Assembly (NCBI RefSeq): GCF_000337135.1
Contig: NZ_AOIN01000008.1
Span: 161,989 to 225,988 of the forward strand
Reading direction: 5' to 3'
Origin: Natrialba chahannaoensis JCM 10990
GTDB taxonomy: Archaea > Halobacteriota > Halobacteria > Halobacteriales > Natrialbaceae
Length of the DNA: 64,000 nucleotides
A model generated the notes under the pieces. It worked only from the letters and a program-made list of their open reading frames with translations. It did not search any database and was not told where the DNA came from. The translations under genes were made by a program, and so were the position numbers. Numbering within the stretch: the stretch's first letter is position 1; every line of letters starts with the position of its first letter. This document shows, piece after piece, positions 34,423 through 44,381 of the stretch.

Positions 34423-34992
34423 ATGAGCGTTCGCGGCGACATCTGGTCGATCTATCGTGAGGCGATGCCAATTCTCCTCATCGCGCTCGGGGGCGGCCTG
34501 TTCGCTGGCCTCGTCCTTGAGGGAATGCTCGAGAGCGTCGAGCGCTTTCCCGGTTTGCTCGTGATGGTCCCCGTCTTTCTTGCAACCCGAGGGAACGTCT
34601 ACGGTGCTCTCGGCGGGCGCATCTCGAGTGGGCTCCACCAGGGACTGATCGAACCGCGGTTCGAATGGGACGAGCGACTCGTCAACGCCGTCATCGCATC
34701 GTTTATCAACGGCATCGGCATTTCGGTCGTCATCGGCGTCGTCAGCTGGCTGGCACTGCAAGTGCTCGGCTGGGAGTCTGCTGCACTGTACGAACTCGTC
34801 GGAATCATGCTCGTCGCCGGCGTGTTGACCTCGGTTATCCTCATCTTCGGGCTGCTCGCGCTGATCTTCGCGGGCTACAAGTACGGCTACGATCCGGACA
34901 ACCTCGTCGGACCGATCGTGACCACCCTTGGTGACATCTTCGGGATGCTCTTCTTGCTGTTCGCGATCGGCGTCGTCGAGGTGATCGTCTGA
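34423..34992 (+). CDS. half-size MgtE/SLC41-type membrane protein, first subunit
   Basis: 189-residue membrane protein matching the MgtE/SLC41 integral membrane domain: FPGLLVMVPVFLATRGNVYGALGGRISSGLHQG corresponds to the channel-lining PxxxxxxGNxGxQ region, though with ATRGN in place of DMGGN. About five transmembrane segments, no CBS or N domain. Its stop overlaps the ATG of a second such gene (TGATG), so the two are probably co-translated subunits of one divalent cation transporter. Confidence 0.85.
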   Translation: MSVRGDIWSIYREAMPILLIALGGGLFAGLVLEGMLESVERFPGLLVMVPVFLATRGNVYGALGGRISSGLHQGLIEPRFEWDERLVNAVIASFINGIGISVVIGVVSWLALQVLGWESAALYELVGIMLVAGVLTSVILIFGLLALIFAGYKYGYDPDNLVGPIVTTLGDIFGMLFLLFAIGVVEVIV

Positions 34993-35576
34993 TGGTCGTC
35001 CCGCAGGGCCAAGGCTCGCTCGGCTCGTGGGAGACGCGCAGCATCGTCAGGAACATGTTCCCGCTGTTGATCGTCCTCTCGATTATCGTCCTCGCAGCGG
35101 GGATCACACTCGAAGACGCCGAGGAGATGCTCACTGAGTACGGGCTGCTCGCGGTGATGGTCCCGACGATGGTCGACATGGGCGGAAATCTCGGTGCAAT
35201 TCTGAGTTCGCGGCTTACCTCTCGATTCCACCTGGGAATGACAGATTTCGATCCCCGAGACCGGGAGCTCTGGGCGAACATCCTCGCGATTCTCGCCCTC
35301 GCATTCAGCGTATTCACCGCGCTTGCGGTGGGTGCCTGGCTACTCGGACAACTCATCGGTGGGGCATTACCACTGTGGATGTTGCTCGTGATTTCGCTGA
35401 CGAGCGGGCTGTCCGTCGCGGTTATCGCGATCGTCTTCAGTTTCGCGGCGACGTACGCCTCTTACAGGATGGGGATCGACCCCGACGACACGACGATTCC
35501 GATCGTCACGAACGTCGTCGACGTCTTCGGGATGATCATCTTCATCGGCGTTTCGGCGCTGGTTATCGGCTTTTAA
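34992..35576 (+). CDS. half-size MgtE/SLC41-type membrane protein, second subunit
   Basis: 194-residue protein with the canonical VPTMVDMGGNLGAILSSRLTSRFHLG motif and about five transmembrane segments. It begins with a short cytoplasmic lead (MVVPQGQGSLGSWETRSIVRNM). Together with the upstream subunit it rebuilds a two-repeat SLC41-like transporter. A 20-bp direct repeat (35553-35572 and 35591-35610) spans the stop codon, so the last seven codons' sequence recurs just downstream as untranslated DNA. Confidence 0.87.
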   Translation: MVVPQGQGSLGSWETRSIVRNMFPLLIVLSIIVLAAGITLEDAEEMLTEYGLLAVMVPTMVDMGGNLGAILSSRLTSRFHLGMTDFDPRDRELWANILAILALAFSVFTALAVGAWLLGQLIGGALPLWMLLVISLTSGLSVAVIAIVFSFAATYASYRMGIDPDDTTIPIVTNVVDVFGMIIFIGVSALVIGF

Positions 35577-35645
35577 TCGCCGGCGGCCTCTCGGCGCTGG
35601 TTATCGGCTTCTACCCCACACGAAGGTCAACGTCATGGTGCGTTG

Positions 35646-36866
35646 CTACGGCGTCCGCTCGTGCTCCTGTGACAGATCGTCGAACGCCTCCGCCGCCGTC
35701 CGCGTCCCCTTCGAGATCAACACGTCACCCGCCTCGAGTTCGGTGTCGGTGTCGCCGACGAGCAACCAGCCTTCTTCAGGACGGCGAATCGCGATGATCG
35801 ACATCGTCGACTCCGTGTCTGGCACACCGCCGACGACGGTCGCCCCGTCGAGTCTACTCCCGGGTTCGACCACGACGCGGGTGATGATCTCGTCACTTTC
35901 CTCGACTGCCATCTGGACGACCGGATGCACCTCCAGATCCCGCAGCACACCCTCGCTAATGTCGACTGCCGCGTCGCTGATAACCTCCGTGCTGCTCCCG
36001 AGCTGGATCAGGCCGCGAAGCACGACCGGATCGTCGGCATCCGCGGCGGCCCGAAGGGTCCACGCCTCGAAACGCGACTCCATCGCGTCGACCTCGACCT
36101 CGAGGTTGCGAACCTCTTCTGCGAGCCCTTCGCTGTCGAACAGCACGCTGCTGTAGGCAAGGTCGACCGCGAGCTCCGAGAGGTTCTTCATGTGGACGAT
36201 CGTGTCGACCGCTCGCTCCAGATCCTCAATATCTGCCGCATCGATCACCGGTGACTCGTAGGGCTCGCCAGTTAGCGTCTCGTAGACCCCATCGACTGCC
36301 GGTTCGGGGCCACGCAAGAGCGCGACGTCATCGCGCTCGATCTGCGTCTCCGGACCGGGGTTCAACAGCCACTCGTCACCGCGCCGGAGCGCGATCACCC
36401 GGATACCAGTTACGGATTCGAGGTCGATATCGACCAACGTGCGCCCGGCGTACTCCGAATCGGATGCGACGACACCGCGGACGAGCGTCTCGGTCGCCTC
36501 GGGCAACGCCGCGCGCATCGCCTCTGGAAGACCGACCTCCTCCAGGACGATCTTCGCGATATCGCCAGCCGCGTCGCTGATATCTCCCGCCGCGGCAACG
36601 ATGCCGAGCACCGGCGCAAGTTGCTCTGCATCGTCCGGATTCCGGACGGCCAGCATGAGGCTCATGCGCGCCTGTAACTCGAGTACGTCCATGCGCTCTT
36701 CGAGCCGGAGCACCTCCCGCGCGAGGTTCTCGTTGCGGTGGAGCACCGCCGAGTACGAGAGGTCGATCAGCAGCTCCGCTGTGTCCTTCATCTCGACGAG
36801 GACGTCCTTGACGCTCCGTGGCTCGTACTCGATCGGTACCGCCGCTTCCCCCTCGAACGGGTCCAT
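35646..36866 (-). CDS. PhoU/TrkA-C duplicated regulatory protein of cation transport
   Basis: 406-residue cytoplasmic protein built as two repeats of a PhoU-like helical domain (about 15-95 and 215-290) followed by a TrkA-C (RCK_C) domain (about 120-200 and 315-395; G.RVIALRRGDEWLLNPGPETQIERDDVALLRG, and the later SIIAIRRPEEGWLLVGDTDTELEAGDVLISKG). Such proteins accompany K+ or Mg2+ transporters and likely gate them by ligand binding. It is convergent with the split MgtE pair. Start at 36866 (MDPFEGEAAVPIEYEPRSV). Confidence 0.85.
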   Translation of the reverse strand: MDPFEGEAAVPIEYEPRSVKDVLVEMKDTAELLIDLSYSAVLHRNENLAREVLRLEERMDVLELQARMSLMLAVRNPDDAEQLAPVLGIVAAAGDISDAAGDIAKIVLEEVGLPEAMRAALPEATETLVRGVVASDSEYAGRTLVDIDLESVTGIRVIALRRGDEWLLNPGPETQIERDDVALLRGPEPAVDGVYETLTGEPYESPVIDAADIEDLERAVDTIVHMKNLSELAVDLAYSSVLFDSEGLAEEVRNLEVEVDAMESRFEAWTLRAAADADDPVVLRGLIQLGSSTEVISDAAVDISEGVLRDLEVHPVVQMAVEESDEIITRVVVEPGSRLDGATVVGGVPDTESTMSIIAIRRPEEGWLLVGDTDTELEAGDVLISKGTRTAAEAFDDLSQEHERTP

Positions 36867-37045
36867 ACGTCGACAAACCCGCCGCGTCGAAAAAAACGTT
36901 TCCCGCGTGGGACGGGTTCGTTCCGAACGGCGGACAATAAACGACGGACGGCAACCAACGGGCAGGGAACAACAACCACGGCGACAGACGCAACCGACGA
37001 CGCCTTCCGATACGGTTTTGGACGGCCACAAAGAACCCACGGGCA

Positions 37046-38425
37046 ATGATCGATCAAACGACGCTTCGCGAACAGCCCGAGGCCGTTCGCGAGGCACTCG
37101 AGAACCGGGGCACCGACATCGACCTCGACGACCTTCTCGAGACGGACGAGCGATGGCGTGAACTGAAAGCTCGCGGCGACGAACTCCGCCACAAGCGAAA
37201 CGAGATTACGGACACGATCGGCGAACTCGTGGCCGACGGAAAGGACGAGGAACGTAAGGAAGCCATCGCGGAGTCAAAGGAACTCAAAGCCGAGATCGAG
37301 GACGTCGAAGCCGAGGCCACCGAACTCCGCGATGAACTCGACGAGCGACTGCTCGAAATCCCACAGCTTCCCGACGAGAGCGTTCCCGTCGGCGAGGACG
37401 AGGGCGACAACGTCGAGGACCGGCGCTGGGGCTTCGACGACATGCGTGCCCTTCCCGACGAGGTTGTCCCCCACTACGACCTCGGCGAAGACCTCGACAT
37501 CATCGACGAGGCTCGCGGCGCGAAGACCACGGGTTCGGGCTTTTACTTCCTCAAGGGCGACGGTGCACGGTTAGAGCACGCGCTGATCCAGTTCATGCTC
37601 GATGTCCACCGCGAACAGGACTACGTGGACCTCTTGCCGCCGGTGCCGGTCAACAGCAAATCGATGCGCGGCACCGGCCAGCTCCCGAAGTTCGCCGACG
37701 ACGCCTACCGACTCGGCGGCAGCAACGAAGAGGAATACGAGGACGAGGACCTCTGGCTCTGTCCCACTGCCGAAGTACCGGTCACCAACATGTACGCCGA
37801 CGACATCCTCCTCAAAGACGACCTCCCGCTCAAACACCAGGCGTACACCCCGAACTTCCGGCGCGAAGCCGGCGAGCACGGCACTGAGACTCGCGGCATC
37901 GTCCGCGTCCACCAGTTCAACAAGGTCGAACTCGTCAACTTCGTCGAACCCGAGAACAGCTACGACCGCCTCGAAGGTCTGCTCTCGGAAGCCGAGGAGG
38001 TACTCCAGCAACTCGGCCTCCCCTACCGCATCCTCGAACTCTGCACCGGCGACCTCACCTTCGCCTCAGCCAAGACCTACGACATCGAGATCTGGGCTCC
38101 CGCAGACGACATGGACGACGGCCCCGACGAAGGTGGCCGCTGGCTTGAGGTCTCCTCGGCCTCGAACTTCGAAGCCTTCCAGGCCCGCCGCGCCGGCCTG
38201 CGCTACCGCCCAGAACGCCACGAATCGGCCGACTACCTCCACACGCTGAACGCCTCCGGGCTCGCACTGCCACGAGTGATGGTGGCCCTACTCGAGTACT
38301 ACCAGAACGAGGACGGCACTGTCACGGTGCCCGAGGCGCTGCAGCCGTACATGGGTGGCCAGGAGGTTATCGAGGGCCACGAGAAGGTCGGCGAGAGCGC
38401 GCTTGGGTCGGGTGAGCGAGAGTAA
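37046..38425 (+). CDS. serS: seryl-tRNA synthetase
   Basis: 459-residue class II synthetase of the common (bacterial-like) SerRS type, not the rare methanogen form. It has an N-terminal antiparallel coiled coil (about residues 30-105, rich in Glu/Lys/Arg). The catalytic core includes motif 1 near LPPVPVNSKSMRGTGQLPKF, TAEVPVTNMYAD, motif 2 NFRREAGEHGTETRGIVRVHQFNKVE, and a C-terminal motif 3 region NASGLALPRVMVALLEYYQNEDGTVTVPEAL. It charges tRNA-Ser. The start at 37046 gives MIDQTTLREQPEAVREAL. Confidence 0.96.
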   Translation: MIDQTTLREQPEAVREALENRGTDIDLDDLLETDERWRELKARGDELRHKRNEITDTIGELVADGKDEERKEAIAESKELKAEIEDVEAEATELRDELDERLLEIPQLPDESVPVGEDEGDNVEDRRWGFDDMRALPDEVVPHYDLGEDLDIIDEARGAKTTGSGFYFLKGDGARLEHALIQFMLDVHREQDYVDLLPPVPVNSKSMRGTGQLPKFADDAYRLGGSNEEEYEDEDLWLCPTAEVPVTNMYADDILLKDDLPLKHQAYTPNFRREAGEHGTETRGIVRVHQFNKVELVNFVEPENSYDRLEGLLSEAEEVLQQLGLPYRILELCTGDLTFASAKTYDIEIWAPADDMDDGPDEGGRWLEVSSASNFEAFQARRAGLRYRPERHESADYLHTLNASGLALPRVMVALLEYYQNEDGTVTVPEALQPYMGGQEVIEGHEKVGESALGSGERE

Positions 38426-38465
38426 GCGGCCACAGACACGGAGTCGTGTCGTATCGTATCAAGTA

Positions 38466-38492
38466 ACACGACGAAACACGACGAAACACGAC
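38466..38492. repeat. short tandem repeat behind serS
   Basis: Nearly three copies of a 10-bp unit (ACGAAACACG). Upstream GTCGTGT (about 38442-38448) can pair with the ACACGAC core of the repeat. It lies between serS and the small membrane protein and may be part of the serS 3' end. Confidence 0.5.
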
Positions 38493-38503
38493 ACAACTCG
38501 AGT

Positions 38504-38650
38504 ATGTATATCGACTTCAGACAGAAACTCCTTGCCTCAATCGTCGGCCTCGGGTTCGCCACTATGATCATCGTTCTCTCGCCGTGGTGGTTCGCGTTGC
38601 TCGCACTCTGTACGATGGTCCCCTTCTTCGCGAAAGTGCTGACTGCCTGA
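38504..38650 (+). CDS. 48-residue membrane protein
   Basis: Small ORF starting MYIDFRQKLLASIVGLGF, with one long or two short hydrophobic segments (LLASIVGLGFATMIIVLS and WWFALLALCTMVPFFAKVL). An ACTCGAGT palindrome ends directly before the ATG. Composition and third-position GC are as expected for a coding sequence. No family recognised, and no clear partner; it may be co-transcribed with serS. Confidence 0.6.
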   Translation: MYIDFRQKLLASIVGLGFATMIIVLSPWWFALLALCTMVPFFAKVLTA

Positions 38651-38926
38651 CGGGGATGGTACTCGAGTCGACCGTCCGAGCTGAAAACGGCAACGGCAAA
38701 AGCGCAGACATCGACTGACGCCCGTCATATGTTCCAGTTGTCCGATGCGTTCGGTCAATCACAGAGACCACTTGGGATGAGCGGTAACTGAGCGGAATCG
38801 TCGGTGCAGCACAACAGCTCAGACGAGGTTGCAACAGCGCACAGGACAGCGCAGCAGCTCACCGTATCATAGTCGTCGACCGAAAAATGAACGCCAATCG
38901 ACTGCGGGGGAAGCCCCGGACCGGTC
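38651..38926. other. non-coding gap before the aEF-2 3' end
   Basis: 275 bp without a recognisable gene. It contains ACTCGAGT at 38661-38668 and otherwise no clear structure. Confidence 0.4.
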
Positions 38927-41113
38927 TTAGAGGTAGTCGATCGCTTCCGGCAGTTCGAGCTTCATGCCCTTGCGCTCGCGGATCTCCATGATCTTCTCAC
39001 GCTGGAGCGAGTCGGACATGACCTCGAAGCCAGCGTTCTCCGTGTTCCAGGAGGCACGACCCTCGGTCGCGGAGCGGATGTCGCTCGCGAAGCCGATCAT
39101 CTCGCCAACAGGTGCGATACCCTCGACGACCATGAGGTCACCTTCCTGGTACATGTCGTCGACGCGGCCACGACGACCCTGGATCTCGCCGGAGGCGGCA
39201 CCCATGTGGTCGTTTGGCACGTCGATACGGGCGTCCTGCATCGGCTCGAGCAGCTTGATCTTGCCGTGGATCAGAGCGTTGTGAAGCGCGTTACGGGTTG
39301 CAGGGATAACCTGTGCCGGACCACGGTGGATGGTGTCCTCGTGGAGCCGTGCGTCGTGCAGGCGGATGAGCGTCCCCTGGACCGGCTCGTTTGCGAGCGG
39401 GCCGTTGTCGAGAGCGTCCTCGAATCCTTCGATGACGAGCTCCATCGTCTCGTTCAGGTGCTGGATACCCTTCGTGTCGTCGATGAGGATGTTGGTCCCG
39501 TGGATGTGCTCGACGTTCTGGGATGCATCCTTCTCCATGCCGGCGTCCTGCAGGGCTTCACGGCGTTCCTGCTCTGGCATGTCCATCGATGCCTCGCCGA
39601 GCTGGATGGTCTCGACAAGGTCGTCCGTCATCGGTTCGATGGAGATGTAGAAACGGTTGTGACGGTTTGGCGAAATACCCTCGACTTCCGGGCTTGCCTG
39701 CTGTGGCTGCTCGCGGTAGACGACGATCGGTTCACCAGTGATGACCGGAATGCCCTGGTTCTTCTCGATACGCTGGGTGATGACCTCGAGGTGGAGCTCA
39801 CCCTGTCCGGAGATCAGGTGTTCACCGGTGTCCTCGTTAATGGTAATCTGGATCGTCGGGTCCTCCTTGGAGACCTGGCGCAGCGTCTCGATGAGCTTTG
39901 GCAGGTCGTCCATGTTCTGTGCCTCGACGGACTTCGTGATGACGGGCTCAGAGATGTGCTCGATGGACTCGAACGGCGTCATCTCGATCGAAGAGACGGT
40001 CGAACCGGCGATGGCGTCGCGCAGACCGGTGACGGCAGCGATGTTCCCCGCAGGAACGTTTTCGACTTCCTCGCGCTCGCCACCCATGTAGATCCCGACG
40101 GACTGGACGCGGTTCTTGCCCGCGGTTCCGGAGACGTACAGCTCCTGACCCTTCTCGAGGGAGCCCGAGAAGACACGACCGGAGGCGATTTCGCCGGCGT
40201 GTGGGTCCATTCCGATGTCGGTGACCATGAAGACGACTTCGCCGGACTCGTCGACGAGGCGCATGCCCTCTGCGAGTTCGGACTCGTCGTCACCGCGCCA
40301 GATACGCGGAACACGGCGTGGCTGTGCGTCGACTGGGTTCGGGAAGTGCTCACAGACCATGTCGAGCACGACGTCCGACAGCGGCGTCCGGTCGTGGAGC
40401 TCCTGGCGCTCGTCGTTGCGCTCGAGTTCCATGATGTCGCCGAAGTCCATGCCGGTGCGCTGCATCGACGGCATCGAGACGCCCCACTTGTAGAGGGCAG
40501 ACCCGAAGCCGACGGTGCCGTCTTCGACGGAGACGGTCCAGTCGTCGACGTCGTCCATATCCTCGGTCATGCCGCGGATGAGTTCGTTGACGTCGCCGAT
40601 GACCGAGACGAGTCGCTGCTGCATCTCCTCGGGACCTTCCTGCAGTTCGGAGATCAGGCGGTCGACCTTGTTGATAAACAGGGTCGGCTTGACGCCCTCG
40701 CGGAGTGCCTGGCGCAGGACCGTTTCGGTCTGAGGCATGGCACCCTCGACAGCGTCGACGACGACGAGCGCACCGTCGACGGCACGCATCGCACGGGTCA
40801 CGTCGCCACCGAAGTCGACGTGGCCTGGTGTGTCGATGAGGTTGATGAGGTGGTTGGTGTCCTCGTACTCGTGGGTCATCGAAACGTTTGCTGCGTCGAT
40901 GGTGATCCCACGTTCCTGCTCGTCTTCCTCCGTGTCCATCGCGAGCTGCTCGCCGGCAGTCTCGTCGGAGATCATGCCTGCACCCGCGAGGAGGTTGTCA
41001 GAAAGGGTCGTTTTTCCGTGGTCGACGTGAGCGGCGATGGCGATGTTCCGGATGTTCTCCGGTTCGTCCATCAACCGTTCACACTCTTGGACGATCTTCT
41101 TGCGTCGGCCCAT
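38927..41113 (-). CDS. translation elongation factor aEF-2
   Basis: 728-residue GTPase that drives ribosomal translocation. G1 AHVDHGKT (28-35), G2 region [13 protein letters not shown]3 [13 protein letters not shown]4 NKVDRL, then domains II-V. The diphthamide loop near residue 600 has [19 protein letters not shown] with the modifiable His. Start at 41113 gives [15 protein letters not shown], preceded by GAGGGGT, a possible ribosome-binding site. It belongs to the conserved translation block with rps12 and rps7, although an MFS gene and a putative peptidase gene separate them here. Confidence 0.97.
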   Translation of the reverse strand: MGRRKKIVQECERLMDEPENIRNIAIAAHVDHGKTTLSDNLLAGAGMISDETAGEQLAMDTEEDEQERGITIDAANVSMTHEYEDTNHLINLIDTPGHVDFGGDVTRAMRAVDGALVVVDAVEGAMPQTETVLRQALREGVKPTLFINKVDRLISELQEGPEEMQQRLVSVIGDVNELIRGMTEDMDDVDDWTVSVEDGTVGFGSALYKWGVSMPSMQRTGMDFGDIMELERNDERQELHDRTPLSDVVLDMVCEHFPNPVDAQPRRVPRIWRGDDESELAEGMRLVDESGEVVFMVTDIGMDPHAGEIASGRVFSGSLEKGQELYVSGTAGKNRVQSVGIYMGGEREEVENVPAGNIAAVTGLRDAIAGSTVSSIEMTPFESIEHISEPVITKSVEAQNMDDLPKLIETLRQVSKEDPTIQITINEDTGEHLISGQGELHLEVITQRIEKNQGIPVITGEPIVVYREQPQQASPEVEGISPNRHNRFYISIEPMTDDLVETIQLGEASMDMPEQERREALQDAGMEKDASQNVEHIHGTNILIDDTKGIQHLNETMELVIEGFEDALDNGPLANEPVQGTLIRLHDARLHEDTIHRGPAQVIPATRNALHNALIHGKIKLLEPMQDARIDVPNDHMGAASGEIQGRRGRVDDMYQEGDLMVVEGIAPVGEMIGFASDIRSATEGRASWNTENAGFEVMSDSLQREKIMEIRERKGMKLELPEAIDYL

Positions 41114-41328
41114 ATACCCCTCATTACCGCTAGCGGGGTCAAAAGGGTAGTGTTTCGTCGCCGGCAGAATCCGACGCATATCCCCGCCCGTAACGGTGAA
41201 TATCCATTTTGCGTGAGTTAATAACATGCACTAAGATAGGAGACTGTAACAGCGGTGATCCAGCCGGTTTACACGAAGCAGGAACCAGCGTAAGAGACAT
41301 ACCGCCCCAGCCCTTGCTATTCTTGCAC

Positions 41329-42090
41329 ATGGATCTTCGTATTCAGGGACCGGGCCCAACCTCCCCATTTCTCAGCGCCCGGGACCTCTTCGAAACCGAG
41401 CACGATCTTTCGCTTCCGGTCTACGTGCGCCTGCGCGATGACCCAGACGAGCGAACCTGGGCCGGCCACTACGAGGACCGCCACGTCCTCAACATCTCAC
41501 GACAGGCCGCCTCTAGCGCGATGGCCCGTGAACTCGCCCTCCACGAGTTCGCCCACATGGCAAGATACGAGGAAGACCACCCATCACACACCCAATCCAC
41601 CGAGGAAGTACTCTATCTCGCGCTGGCAGGCAAGTCCGTCGAGCGCCGACAACTCTCTCACTGCTACCAGATCGCGAACCACATGAAGGATATCTACGCC
41701 GACGACATCACCCTCTCGGTCGGCCCCGGCGAAAAACTCCTCTCCTTTCTCGAGTCCAGCCTCGCGACAGCGGTCGCGGACCGGCCGGAAACACCATCCC
41801 GTTCGGGGCTGCAACGGCTCTCTGCGAGCGCCGATCCAGATATTACGGCCGTCAACGCCGCGTTCGCGCTTGCGCTTGCAGAGCGCCACGACCTCGTGGG
41901 TCCGGACGAGAGTCACCGACTCTACGACCTCGCGCACGCGGCCGCGATGGACGCACCCGCCGTCGATACGATGGCATTTCGCCGCCGTTTCCGCGATCTC
42001 GGCCAGGAAACCGACGCGAGCACGTACCGGAAAGCGCTCGTCAACGCCACGCGCTCATACGTTACGTCCAACTCGGCCGCTGCGGACTGA
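41329..42090 (+). CDS. putative HExxH metallopeptidase (DUF5781-like)
   Basis: 253-residue soluble protein. LALHEFAHMARYEEDHPSH contains HEFAH (H72, E73, H76) with a further acidic/His cluster, suggesting a zinc site; the third ligand is uncertain. The N-terminus (MDLRIQGPGPTSPFLSARDLFETEHDLSLPVYV) and the following YEDRHVLNISRQAA look like a peptidase-type beta/helix fold. From memory, a DUF5781 gene accompanies aEF-2 in other haloarchaea. It is divergent from aEF-2, 215 bp apart. Confidence 0.75.
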   Translation: MDLRIQGPGPTSPFLSARDLFETEHDLSLPVYVRLRDDPDERTWAGHYEDRHVLNISRQAASSAMARELALHEFAHMARYEEDHPSHTQSTEEVLYLALAGKSVERRQLSHCYQIANHMKDIYADDITLSVGPGEKLLSFLESSLATAVADRPETPSRSGLQRLSASADPDITAVNAAFALALAERHDLVGPDESHRLYDLAHAAAMDAPAVDTMAFRRRFRDLGQETDASTYRKALVNATRSYVTSNSAAAD

Positions 42091-42165
42091 TCTATAGACG
42101 ACTCGCAAGAACTGAAACAGAACGGGGAACTCGAGTACACGCTCACAACAGCACGTCACACGACA

Positions 42166-43494
42166 CTACTCGGTTGTCACCACCTGCTCACCGACGACCA
42201 CCGGCCGCGAGACGACTAGCAGCGCCAGTCCGCCGAGCAAAAACACGCCGCCGAGTCCCGCGACGGTTGCCAGCGGGCCAACGATGTCCGCGACGCCACC
42301 CGCCAGCGGTTGCAGCGGTGCACGCACGAACGCGTACCCCATCGATGTCGCACTCAGCACGGTCGCCCGGCCGGTCGCCGTAGCGCGGTCGTTGATGTAC
42401 TGGTTGACGAGCGGCTTCGACAGTGCGTACACACCCTTCACGAGCACGAACACGGGAATGGCAAGCAGCGGGAGGAATGCCGGCACGACGAGTGCCAGCG
42501 CGACGACGACCGGGAGCCAGATCAGCGCGGCCCGAAGCCCGAACCGAGCCCGAACCCTCGCTGCGTTGTCGCTTGCAACCGCACCAACCACGGCAAAACA
42601 GGCGTACAACACCCCGATGAGCGCCGGCTCGGGGAGTGTCGCCCCAGTCGCGGCGACTATGGGGGACTCGAGTACCCCGCCAAGAATGTCCTCGGCGATC
42701 GGCTGGATATAGGTGTCGGTCGCGTTGACGACGGCGAAAAACAGCGCGACGTAGACGACGAAGGCTCGAAGCGGCCGTGCAAGGAGTGTGCTGCGGAGGA
42801 TCGAGAGGGATTCGCGGATACTGATCGGCGGGGTGTCGTGGATGTGGTTGGTGTTGGGTGTATCGTTGTCCCCAGAGTTCCCCGTAGTCCGATCGGCGGA
42901 ACCGGCACGGCGCTCCCCGCTGTACTGCGCGTTCTGGGGCATCGAGTAAACGATCACGATCCCGCAGGCGTGGAGAATTGCCGACGCAACGAACGGATAC
43001 GTCGGGTGGACGACGTAGAGGAGGCCACCCATGATCATCGTGATCGCCGACGCGTACTCGTAGACTGCGCCGCCGCGCCCGCGAACGCGGGTGAATTCGC
43101 CGCTCCGGAGGTCCGCCGCAAGCGTGTCGTACAACCAGGCGTCGGCTGTGCCCGACTGGAACGCGATCGAGATTGCCCACAGCGTATACAGGACCACGAA
43201 CTGCCAGTAGGCGTCGGCAACGACGAACCCGATAATCGACAACGCCATCGCGACCATGCCGAGCGCCAGAGCGTTTCGGCGACCAAGTCGATCGGCGACG
43301 TAGCCCGTTGGAACTTCGAGACACACGACCAGAACGGCCGAGATGGCGCTCAACAGCCCAATCTGAGCAAACGTGAGATCGTTCCACAGCAAGAAAAGAG
43401 TGAAAATCGGCCAGATGAACCCGACCGAGTCGGTTGCCTGATACCCGTAGTACTTCAGAATCGTCGCATTGGGGAGCCAGTCGGCGAGGACCAT
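42166..43494 (-). CDS. major facilitator superfamily transporter
   Basis: 442-residue transporter with about 12 transmembrane helices. The loop 2-3 motif GYVADRLGRRNAL is the MFS A-motif. A hydrophilic central loop (about 200-240, SGERRAGSADRTTGNSGDNDTPN) separates the two bundles. The substrate is unknown; sequence resembles drug/metabolite efflux proteins of the DHA type in general layout only. ATG at 43494 is preferred (MVLADWLPNATILKYYG); a GTG two codons upstream is possible. It sits between the putative peptidase and rps7, interrupting the translation block. Confidence 0.88.
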   Translation of the reverse strand: MVLADWLPNATILKYYGYQATDSVGFIWPIFTLFLLWNDLTFAQIGLLSAISAVLVVCLEVPTGYVADRLGRRNALALGMVAMALSIIGFVVADAYWQFVVLYTLWAISIAFQSGTADAWLYDTLAADLRSGEFTRVRGRGGAVYEYASAITMIMGGLLYVVHPTYPFVASAILHACGIVIVYSMPQNAQYSGERRAGSADRTTGNSGDNDTPNTNHIHDTPPISIRESLSILRSTLLARPLRAFVVYVALFFAVVNATDTYIQPIAEDILGGVLESPIVAATGATLPEPALIGVLYACFAVVGAVASDNAARVRARFGLRAALIWLPVVVALALVVPAFLPLLAIPVFVLVKGVYALSKPLVNQYINDRATATGRATVLSATSMGYAFVRAPLQPLAGGVADIVGPLATVAGLGGVFLLGGLALLVVSRPVVVGEQVVTTE

Positions 43495-43770
43495 CGTCAC
43501 ACATCAGTCGCTGGCGCACGGTCTTGAGTGCTCGCTGATATGAATTTATGTAACGAAACACTCACGTTCGAGACCGAGAGGGGACCCGAGACGCTGGTCA
43601 GCATCGGCGCTGTCGGTACTCGAGTTCGGTTGTCGATGGCAGTCGAGTACAGCGGCTGTCGGTGTTGGTCGAGCGGAGAGAAGTAAGATGTCGTTCGACG
43701 GTCGAGTCTGGCGTTCGGTGTCGAAAGGCAAGCCGTGAATACCGACACCGACACCGACGGTCGACAGTCG
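43495..43770. other. non-coding gap between MFS and rps7
   Basis: No gene seen. An AT-rich stretch at about 43538-43552 is the likely MFS promoter (minus strand). ACTCGAGT occurs at 43618-43625. The right end is the rps7 3' region. Confidence 0.4.
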
Positions 43771-44379
43771 TTAGCGGGCAGCCGCCGCGACGCGCTCTTT
43801 CTCTTCTTTCTGACTGACTGCGTAGGTCTGGACGTCGTAGTTCGCCGCGCCGGTAAGCTGGGAGGCGATGGCCTCCGGAACCGACGTGGACGACTTGAAC
43901 GAGTCGTTGTGAACGCCCTCGGCGAGGAACTTCAGGGCCTGGTCGACGCGACGCTGTGGCGCGACGTCGACGGCCTTCGGGACGGAGATGCCACCGTACT
44001 TCAGGCGGACGGTCTCCTCGCGCGGTGCCGAGTTTTCGACAGCCGTGACGAGAATCTGAATCGGGTTCTCCTCGGTGCGCTCGTGGATGAGTTCGAACGC
44101 CTCACGGACGAAGTTGAGCGTCTGCTGCTTCTTGCCCGTGTTGTCCTCGGTCTGCATCAGACGGTTGATGAAGCGCTCGACGATGGAGATTTCGGACTTC
44201 TGGAACTGCTTGCTCGCGTGGCGACCGGCGGTGTGTGCGACCGGCGTCACCGAGATGTAGCGTTCGGTCGATGGGTCCTCGTAGGCGATCTCGTCGATCT
44301 CCCACGTGCCAAAGAGCTGTGCGCCGACGTCTGCGCCGCCGGCTGGGGCGTCTGGGTCTGGTTGATCTTCTGCAGCCAT
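43771..44379 (-). CDS. rps7: 30S ribosomal protein S7 (uS7)
   Basis: 202-residue uS7, which nucleates assembly of the 30S head. Recognisable segments include LFGTWEIDEIAYEDPSTERYISVTPVAHTAGRH, FINRLMQTEDNTGKKQQ, NFVREAFELIHERTEENPIQILVTAVENSAPREE and the C-terminal SQKEEKERVAAAAR. An acidic N-terminal extension (MAAEDQPDPDAPAGGADVG) is haloarchaeal. It lies 2 bp behind rps12, in the same operon. Confidence 0.97.
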   Translation of the reverse strand: MAAEDQPDPDAPAGGADVGAQLFGTWEIDEIAYEDPSTERYISVTPVAHTAGRHASKQFQKSEISIVERFINRLMQTEDNTGKKQQTLNFVREAFELIHERTEENPIQILVTAVENSAPREETVRLKYGGISVPKAVDVAPQRRVDQALKFLAEGVHNDSFKSSTSVPEAIASQLTGAANYDVQTYAVSQKEEKERVAAAAR

Positions 44380-44381
44380 GA

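Noticed and set aside
39206-41221. A 671-codon open frame on the strand opposite aEF-2
   Set aside because: It is an antisense shadow of a GC-rich conserved gene; the product has no domain and is arginine- and valine-rich in the pattern of antisense frames.
41221-41328. N-terminal extension of the DUF5781-like protein from 41209
   Set aside because: The added residues contain no conserved pattern and overlap the aEF-2 promoter region.
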